Source: JALHQU01 sp043745295 (lineage in GTDB: Bacteria; Planctomycetota; Planctomycetia; Gemmatales; Gemmataceae). From it: a stretch of DNA of 18,574 nt. Location: contig JAYTTN010000514.1 in assembly GCA_043745295.1 (NCBI GenBank), forward strand, positions 1-18,574, written 5' to 3'. Made by a program: the position numbers and the translations under genes. Shown in pieces: positions 13,608 to 18,574 of this stretch. Under the pieces are notes generated by a model, which did no database searches, was not told the origin of the DNA, and saw nothing but the letters and a program-made list of their open reading frames with translations. How positions within the stretch are numbered: the stretch's first letter is position 1; each line of letters starts with the position of its first letter.

Positions 13608-14543
13608 TTAGTTCGTGATCCCCTTCGTGATGCCCATGAACACGTCCTCCAGGTTGATCTGCTCCTCCTGGAACATCTTCAGCCGCAGCTTCTCGCCGAT
13701 CAGCACTTCGGGGATGAAGCAGCCGTCCTCGTAGCCGTCATTCAGCGTCACCTTGATCGACTCGCCGTCCTTGCCCACCTCCGCCGTCTCGATCTCGGAA
13801 CACCGGCCGAGGCGGTTCGCGGCCAGCTCGTTCTGGTCCTTGCCGACCGACACCATGAAGACGTGCCGGGTGCGGACCTTGCGGATGGCCTCGTCCACGG
13901 TGCCGTTGAAGATCAGCTTGCCCCGCTCGATGATGCCGATCTTGTTGCAGATGTCGGCCAGTTCCGGGAGGATGTGCGACGACACCATGATCGTCTTGTT
14001 CATCCCCCGCAGTTCCTTGATGAGCTCCCGCATCTCGATCCGCGCGCGGGGGTCGAGGCCGGACGCCGGTTCGTCCAGTAGCAGCACCTGCGGCTCGTGC
14101 AGCAGCACGCGGGCCAACCCCAGCCGCTGCGTCATCCCCCGCGACAGGCTGGTGACCAGCGCGTCCCGCTTGTACCCCAGGTCCACGAGGTCCAGCACCT
14201 GGTCGCACTTCTTCTTCCGCTCCGGCCCTTTGATGCGGTACGCGGCGGCGAAGAACTCCAGGTACTCGGTCACCTTCATGTCGTCGTACACGCCGAAGAA
14301 GTCGGGCATGTAGCCGATGGCCCGGCGGATCTCCTTCGACCCGTTGTAGATGCTGTACCCGCACACGCTGGCCTCGCCCCAACTGGGGTTCAGCAGGGTG
14401 GCCAGGATGCGCATGGTGGTCGTCTTGCCGGCCCCGTTCGGCCCGATGAACCCGAACACGTCGCCCTTGTCGAGCTTGAGCGTGAGCCGGTCCAGGGCGT
14501 ACAGGTCGCCGTACTTCTTGGTCAGGTCGCGGCACTCGATCAT
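13608..14543 (-). CDS. ABC transporter ATP-binding protein
   Basis: A 311-aa nucleotide-binding subunit. Walker A is GPNGAGKTT (34-42), the signature motif is the variant LSRGM (134-138), Walker B is VLLLDEP (154-160), the D-loop is SGLD (162-165) and the switch His is H191 (SSH). The usual Q-loop glutamine is replaced: the sequence reads GYMPDFFGVYDDM with Asp82. The last 90 or so residues form the C-terminal extension often seen in ABC-2-type exporters. The product would hydrolyse ATP to drive an unknown membrane partner. The ATG at 14543 is used because the domain starts there (MIECRDLTKKYG); the longer open frame upstream is Arg-rich and runs into repeats. The next gene downstream on the same strand encodes a zinc-ribbon membrane protein; no typical permease gene is present in the window. 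Confidence 0.92.
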   Translation of the reverse strand: MIECRDLTKKYGDLYALDRLTLKLDKGDVFGFIGPNGAGKTTTMRILATLLNPSWGEASVCGYSIYNGSKEIRRAIGYMPDFFGVYDDMKVTEYLEFFAAAYRIKGPERKKKCDQVLDLVDLGYKRDALVTSLSRGMTQRLGLARVLLHEPQVLLLDEPASGLDPRARIEMRELIKELRGMNKTIMVSSHILPELADICNKIGIIERGKLIFNGTVDEAIRKVRTRHVFMVSVGKDQNELAANRLGRCSEIETAEVGKDGESIKVTLNDGYEDGCFIPEVLIGEKLRLKMFQEEQINLEDVFMGITKGITN

Positions 14544-14636
14544 GGGAATCTCGGTGGGGTATCTCGTCTGGCCGCGAGCGGCGGTTGTCGTTCGATGCCG
14601 GGGGCGTGGCAAACACCTTGTCGGCGTAGCCAACTG

Positions 14637-14784
14637 CCCCACCTCTCCCCGTCGGAGAGAGGTCGCTTCGTGCGCCGCACGAGGCGGGTGAGAGGTCTTC
14701 TCTTTTGCGTCCCGAAGCTGCCCCTCACCCGGTTCTCGCCGATGGCTCGAACCGACCTCTCCCCAGCGGGGAGAGGTGGGGCGC
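14637..14784. repeat. Inverted pair of CCACCTCTCCCC-family repeats
   Basis: A plus-orientation copy (14637-14695) and an inverted copy (14719-14784) face each other, giving a 148-bp imperfect palindrome with outer arms CCCACCTCTCCCC and GGGGAGAGGTGGG. The inverted copy shares GGTCGGTTCGAGCC and CGGCGAGAACCGGG with the copy at 4614-4670. It lies between the 252-aa gene and the ABC ATPase gene. The 263-bp gap holds no gene that I can see. Confidence 0.8.
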
Positions 14785-14806
14785 GGTTGCGGTTCCGCGA
14801 AGGCTC

Positions 14807-15565
14807 TTATGCGGCCCGCGCCGGTCGGCCCAGCGCGGCGTGGATCAGGTCGCGGAAGGTCGTCATGCTCCGGTCGCCGAACGCGATCCGGGTGGTGTCA
14901 ATCGGTCGGCGAAAGGTTTGGTCGTAGCACCAGGTTCCGGAGGCTAGGACCGTCAACCCGAAGACGCTGAGCGGGTTGTTCCAGACCACTCCGGACCGCC
15001 ATAACGCACCGATGAGGAGCGCCGCGCCGCCGAGAAGGAACGCGCACCCGAGCGCCGCGAGTGGGTTCCACACGGACAACAGGGGGAGCCGGCCGTCGGT
15101 CGCCAGTCGGAAGCGGCGGAACACGTCCGGGTGTTCGACGACGGCCGCCTTCAGGTCCGACGACGGGCCGATATCACTCACGTCGGCACCGTCGTCGGCG
15201 AGCATTTGCCTCAGCGTCAGAAACGCGCCGGCCGTCTCACACGGGGTGCCGAGGATGGTCACGGGTTCGATCACCGGTACTTCCGTCAGGCTCGCCACGG
15301 CCTGGCAGAAATCCCCGACCGTGCGTTCGGGCGGGAGGTTGGCGAACCACCCGTCGTCCGGAAGCAGTAAGCCGTGCCCGGAGATCAGGTCGGCCAAATC
15401 GATATCGTCATCGCACCTCGCCAATGTCAGAAGGGAGGCCTCCGGGCGGACATGCTTACGGATGTCCGCATCGGTGAGGCCCCAATCGCGATAGAACAGC
15501 CGCAACTCGGCCAGCACTTCGTCCGAGGTCATGCGTCGGTATTGCACGGGTCGGGTGGTGATCAT
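14807..15565 (-). CDS. Membrane protein of unknown function
   Basis: A 252-aa protein that I do not recognise. Residues 1-155 are soluble and acidic, without a clear motif; two hydrophobic segments follow at about 163-190 (LLSVWNPLAALGCAFLLGGAALLIGAL in part) and 197-213, then a short basic tail (FGDRSMTTFRDLIHAALGRPARAA). The start ATG overlaps the stop of the 855-aa gene in an ATGA arrangement (15562-15565), so translation is probably coupled and the product may work with that protein. An alternative start lies at the Met 12 codons in (MTSDEV). Confidence 0.75.
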   Translation of the reverse strand: MITTRPVQYRRMTSDEVLAELRLFYRDWGLTDADIRKHVRPEASLLTLARCDDDIDLADLISGHGLLLPDDGWFANLPPERTVGDFCQAVASLTEVPVIEPVTILGTPCETAGAFLTLRQMLADDGADVSDIGPSSDLKAAVVEHPDVFRRFRLATDGRLPLLSVWNPLAALGCAFLLGGAALLIGALWRSGVVWNNPLSVFGLTVLASGTWCYDQTFRRPIDTTRIAFGDRSMTTFRDLIHAALGRPARAA

Positions 15566-18129
15566 TTGGCCCCCGCCGGCTTCACCGGGATGAAAATGCG
15601 GACGTAGGTCTCCTGTTGCAGGATGCCGGGCACTTCAGTGCGGGGGCCGGTACCGGGCAGCCCGCGGAGCCACAGTTGGGTCGGCGAGGTGCTGGTCGGG
15701 TCGGTCATCAGTTGCTCGGCCGGGCCGACGGCGCGGGCCAGCTTGGCCACGATCATCACCTCCTCGGTGTTCTTCGGGTCCAGCCGCCACGACTGATCGA
15801 GCGTGCGGAGGGAGGCGTTCTGCGACGTGCGGCTGAAGTGCTTCGCCGCCCGGTCGCCGAGCAGCACCCCCCAGAGGGAGAGCGGCCCCGCCGCCGACAC
15901 CCCGGACACGCCCCGCGCCGTCCGCTGCGGGCCGGAGGCGTCGTACATGTCGTCGGTCGAGAACTTGGCGTCGAACAGCGACACCTTGTCCTCCCAGCCG
16001 GACACCGTCGCGTTCGTCGAACTGAACGGCACCGCCACCCCGGACGGCAGGGCGTCCAGCTTGTACGCTTTGCCGGCGTAAAAGGCGTACCCCTCTTGCA
16101 GGTTGCCCAGCGGCAGATTGACGGTGATCTTGCCGGCCGTCGCCGTGGCCGCCGCCGGCAGGTGGGCCAGGTCGGCCGTCACCGGCGGGTTGGCCGGGTC
16201 GAAGTCGGCCGACCAGTTGGCGGCGAACGACTTGGTGGACCAGACCTGGATGGGCACGCTGACCAGCCCGCTGGTGGCCTTGCCGGTGTCGTCCAGTTCG
16301 TACCGGTACGAGCGGAAGCCGCCGGCCCCGCCGCCGCCCATGCGGACGCCGCCCACCCAGTCCACCATGCTCGGCGGGGTCGGAGTGCCGTACTGCGGCA
16401 CGGCCCCCCACGGGGCCTTCGGCTCGATGCCGACGGTGTAGCTGTCCACGCGGGGGCTGAACACGGTGAACCACGTCCGCCCGTACACCCGCTTGCCGGC
16501 CAGGTCAATGTCCACCACGTCGATCTTGTTGATCCGCAGGTCTTTTCCCTTGATGGCGTAGGCGGTGAAGTAGGCGGCGGCGGATACGCTCAGCACGATG
16601 ATCGGGAACGTCACCCACGTCAGCTCCAGCCGGCCGAGGACTTTCTTCAGGAACAGGTACTCGACCGGCCCGATGAGCAGCGTGTACAGGAAGATGAACA
16701 GGGCCACCCAGCCGAACGAGATGACCGGCACCCCCTCGAACTCGTCGATGTGCCGGCGGATGGCGGCGGCCGCCCCGTCCTCCACGTTCACCGGAGACAG
16801 GCCGCTGCTGTAATTCGGCCGGTCGCGGTCCGCGCCGGACACGCTGGCGGCCCGCTCCGACCCGGCCACCCGGATCAGCCAGTCCCACAGCGGCTGGCGG
16901 AACTGGCGGTCCAGGGCGGTGAACGGGGCGGCGTCCAGGTCCAGGCCGGCGACGGTGACGCGGCCCAGTCCGAGCGGGGCCTGGGCGACGACGAGCGCGC
17001 CGGACTCCGCGTCGCGGGACACGGGCAGCGGCGTCCGGCCGGGCTTCGGCTCCAGCGTCGCCACCCAGAACGGCTGGTCCCGCATCGGCCGTTTCGTCAT
17101 CGGGTCGATGACGGTGTTCGTCACTTCGATGGCCGTGCCGGTGCCGCTGGCGGTCGTGTAGTTGACGGTCCGCTTGGTCACTTCCGTGTGGCCGAGGCCG
17201 CCGAGTTGGACAGGCAGCATCTCCGCGAACGCCGGGTACTGCTTCAGCTTGTTGGCGTCGCGGCCGACGGACACCAGCAGCTTGCCGCCCCGCCGCACCC
17301 ATTCCAGCAGCGCCTCCCGCTTGCGGGCGTAGGGCAGCGACTGCTGCGGGTCGAACAGTTGCTCCAGGAACCCCTGGCGGGAGTCGGCCGTCGGCAGCAC
17401 CACCAAATCGGCCGCCTCGTAGGCGAACCAGTGGTCGGGCATCTCCGCCACCGAATCGAGGACGGCCGTTTCCACCCGCCCGCCCCGCAACCCGCCCCGG
17501 TTCGATTGGCCCGGTTGCACGATGCCGCGGTCGTCGTCCTTCAGGTCGAACCCGGACAGCTTCGAGCCGAGCGACAGGACGACGTACACCGACGGGTCGC
17601 GGAATTGGCTGCCGTCGATCTTCACCGGGTCCGAGATTTCGTCCGCCCGCTCGTCGCGGTTGTTGGTCATGACCGTCAAGGTGATCTCGCCGTTCGACCC
17701 GCCGGGGCGGGCGCAGGCGCGGAGCGGCAACTCGACCGGGAAGACGGTGGCGTTCACCGGGCGGGTGTTGTCGCGGGGGTCGGCCGGGTTGGGCACCGGG
17801 TTCGGATCGATGAGCGGCTCGCCGAGGGGGAAGTACGCGGTGTACCGCGTCTCGTCGGCGTCCCGCCCCTCGACGCGCAGCTTCATCTGCATCGTCTTGG
17901 CCGGATCCAGCTTGCGGAGGACTTTCAGCTCGAACGAGACCGGTGCCCACTGGCCCTTCTTCGCCACCGGCACCGACCGCTGCCCTTCGCCCTGTTCGTT
18001 CACGTACAGGCCGGGCTTGAACCCGACCTGCGCCTTCTCGATGGACACATACGGGCGAAGCTGAGCCGCCGCCGGTGCGACGGCGAGGAGAACGACCGCC
18101 GCCGCCGGCAGGAAACGCGAGTGCGACAT
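15562..18129 (-). CDS. Large exported/membrane protein with glutamine-amidotransferase-like fold segment
   Basis: An 855-aa protein. Residues 1-23 are a signal peptide (LPAAAVVLLAVAPAAAQ). Residues about 25-180 form an exported strand-rich region. Residues about 220-400 contain ADLVVLPTADS (240-250) and LLEWVRRGGKLLVSVGR (274-290), which resemble the class I glutamine-amidotransferase-like fold of membrane proteins in BatA/MoxR-type clusters; no catalytic Cys-His pair is evident, so it is probably a binding fold. Two transmembrane segments follow at about 470-493 (WVALFIFLYTLLIGPVEYLFL) and 503-525, then about 320 residues rich in strands and Gly. The ATG at 18129 starts the signal peptide. 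It lies 22 bp after the MazG-like gene and overlaps the 252-aa gene by 4 nt, so all three form one operon. Function unknown. Confidence 0.8.
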   Translation of the reverse strand: MSHSRFLPAAAVVLLAVAPAAAQLRPYVSIEKAQVGFKPGLYVNEQGEGQRSVPVAKKGQWAPVSFELKVLRKLDPAKTMQMKLRVEGRDADETRYTAYFPLGEPLIDPNPVPNPADPRDNTRPVNATVFPVELPLRACARPGGSNGEITLTVMTNNRDERADEISDPVKIDGSQFRDPSVYVVLSLGSKLSGFDLKDDDRGIVQPGQSNRGGLRGGRVETAVLDSVAEMPDHWFAYEAADLVVLPTADSRQGFLEQLFDPQQSLPYARKREALLEWVRRGGKLLVSVGRDANKLKQYPAFAEMLPVQLGGLGHTEVTKRTVNYTTASGTGTAIEVTNTVIDPMTKRPMRDQPFWVATLEPKPGRTPLPVSRDAESGALVVAQAPLGLGRVTVAGLDLDAAPFTALDRQFRQPLWDWLIRVAGSERAASVSGADRDRPNYSSGLSPVNVEDGAAAAIRRHIDEFEGVPVISFGWVALFIFLYTLLIGPVEYLFLKKVLGRLELTWVTFPIIVLSVSAAAYFTAYAIKGKDLRINKIDVVDIDLAGKRVYGRTWFTVFSPRVDSYTVGIEPKAPWGAVPQYGTPTPPSMVDWVGGVRMGGGGAGGFRSYRYELDDTGKATSGLVSVPIQVWSTKSFAANWSADFDPANPPVTADLAHLPAAATATAGKITVNLPLGNLQEGYAFYAGKAYKLDALPSGVAVPFSSTNATVSGWEDKVSLFDAKFSTDDMYDASGPQRTARGVSGVSAAGPLSLWGVLLGDRAAKHFSRTSQNASLRTLDQSWRLDPKNTEEVMIVAKLARAVGPAEQLMTDPTSTSPTQLWLRGLPGTGPRTEVPGILQQETYVRIFIPVKPAGAK

Positions 18130-18151
18130 GGGAACCCCAGCGGGTGGCGGG

Positions 18152-18454
18152 TCACGGTTTGTTGCCGGCGCAGGCGCACGGGGTGCGGAGGCACTTCGGG
18201 CAGCCGGGGCCGTACTTGCGGGCCACGGCGTCGTCCAGATCGATGCCGGCGCAGTTGGCCAGCGTCACCAGCCAGGCCAGCACGTCGGCGAACTCCAGCG
18301 CCTGCGCGTCCTTCGACTCGCCCCGCAGGGCGGCGGCCAGTTCGCCCACCTCGGCGGCGAACCACATGAAGGTGCCGTCGATGCCGCGCGCCGCATCCTT
18401 CGCCCCGAACAGGTCGCGGATCCGCTCTTGCAACTGGCCGAAGGTCATCGACAT
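18152..18454 (-). CDS. MazG-like nucleotide pyrophosphohydrolase with Cys-rich tail
   Basis: A 100-aa small all-alpha NTP pyrophosphohydrolase. The Mg2+-binding residues of the MazG fold are visible as WFAAEVGELAAAL (E35, E38) and, further on, LEFADVLAWLVTLAN (E54, D57). Members hydrolyse (d)NTPs to NMP and pyrophosphate and act as housekeeping or stress enzymes. The C-terminal tail carries CPKCLRTPCAC (C85, C88, C93, C95), a possible small metal site found in some short MazG-like proteins. Two in-frame ATGs are possible, at 18454 and 18448; the first gives MSMTFGQLQERI. It is the first gene of the operon with the 855-aa and 252-aa proteins in this window. Confidence 0.88.
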   Translation of the reverse strand: MSMTFGQLQERIRDLFGAKDAARGIDGTFMWFAAEVGELAAALRGESKDAQALEFADVLAWLVTLANCAGIDLDDAVARKYGPGCPKCLRTPCACAGNKP

Positions 18455-18574
18455 GCGGGGATTCTAGCACCGCCCCCGGCGTCAGGCCAACCGCCCGGAG
18501 TGTTACGCGACGGAAACACGGCGAGTTCGGAGCGGGACACGCTTCCAATTGAAGAGCGCCCGCAGAAGACGCAG
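18455..18574. other. Upstream region of the MazG operon, no gene seen
   Basis: These 120 bp up to the window edge should contain the operon promoter. No convincing gene or clear promoter boxes were found; the open frame across it is a shadow of the downstream genes. Confidence 0.5.

Noticed and set aside
15616..18369. Plus-strand open frame of 917 codons
   Set aside because: It lies antisense to the 855-aa gene, is rich in Arg, Gly, His and Val, and shows no domains. The minus frame has a signal peptide, membrane segments and tight operon spacing.

Overview
The window looks like chromosomal DNA from a planctomycete of the Gemmata type (Gemmataceae). This rests on features read from the sequence: high GC; an ECF sigma factor of the ECF01-Gob kind with a long membrane and extracytoplasmic extension; small zinc-ribbon membrane proteins; a large signal-peptide protein in a MazG operon; and intergenic spaces filled with GC-rich palindromic repeats. 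No rRNA, tRNA, CRISPR array, phage gene or transposase was found.

Layout. (1) 115-900, minus: a decayed choloylglycine-hydrolase-family gene with a lost N-terminus, an amber codon and a frameshift inside a perfect 22-bp inverted repeat. (2) 1042-3006, minus: a membrane-anchored tandem metallo-beta-lactamase-fold protein, divergent from (3) 3214-4566, plus, a GAF-SpoIIE-type PP2C phosphatase. (4) 4567-5190: non-coding, with nested inverted repeats. (5) 5191-5883, plus: a zinc-ribbon tail-anchored protein, convergent with (6) 5889-7703, minus, an ECF sigma factor fused to a membrane segment and a secretin-N-like domain. (7) 7837-9348, plus: a NicO/RcnA-type nickel/cobalt exporter with a large exported N-terminal region. 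(8) 9372-9540: a long hairpin repeat. (9) 9561-11562, plus: a coupled enolase-superfamily enzyme and alpha/beta hydrolase. (10) 11598-12266, minus: a second ECF-type sigma factor. (11) 12488-14543, minus: an ABC ATPase followed by a zinc-ribbon multi-pass membrane protein. (12) 14807-18454, minus: MazG-like pyrophosphohydrolase, an 855-aa exported/membrane protein and a 252-aa membrane protein, tightly packed.

The clearest functional units are the epimerase-like enzyme plus hydrolase pair (8-nt overlap, TTG start), the MazG-855aa-252aa operon (22-bp gap, then an ATGA overlap), and the ABC ATPase plus zinc-ribbon membrane protein. Regulation is well represented (two sigma factors, one PP2C phosphatase), but no gene in the window is clearly their target.

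No defence island or obviously new multi-gene system is visible. The most unusual items are the sigma-factor fusion, the nested and dispersed palindromic repeats, and the pseudogene whose frameshift lies in a perfect inverted repeat, as a template-switch mutation would leave it.
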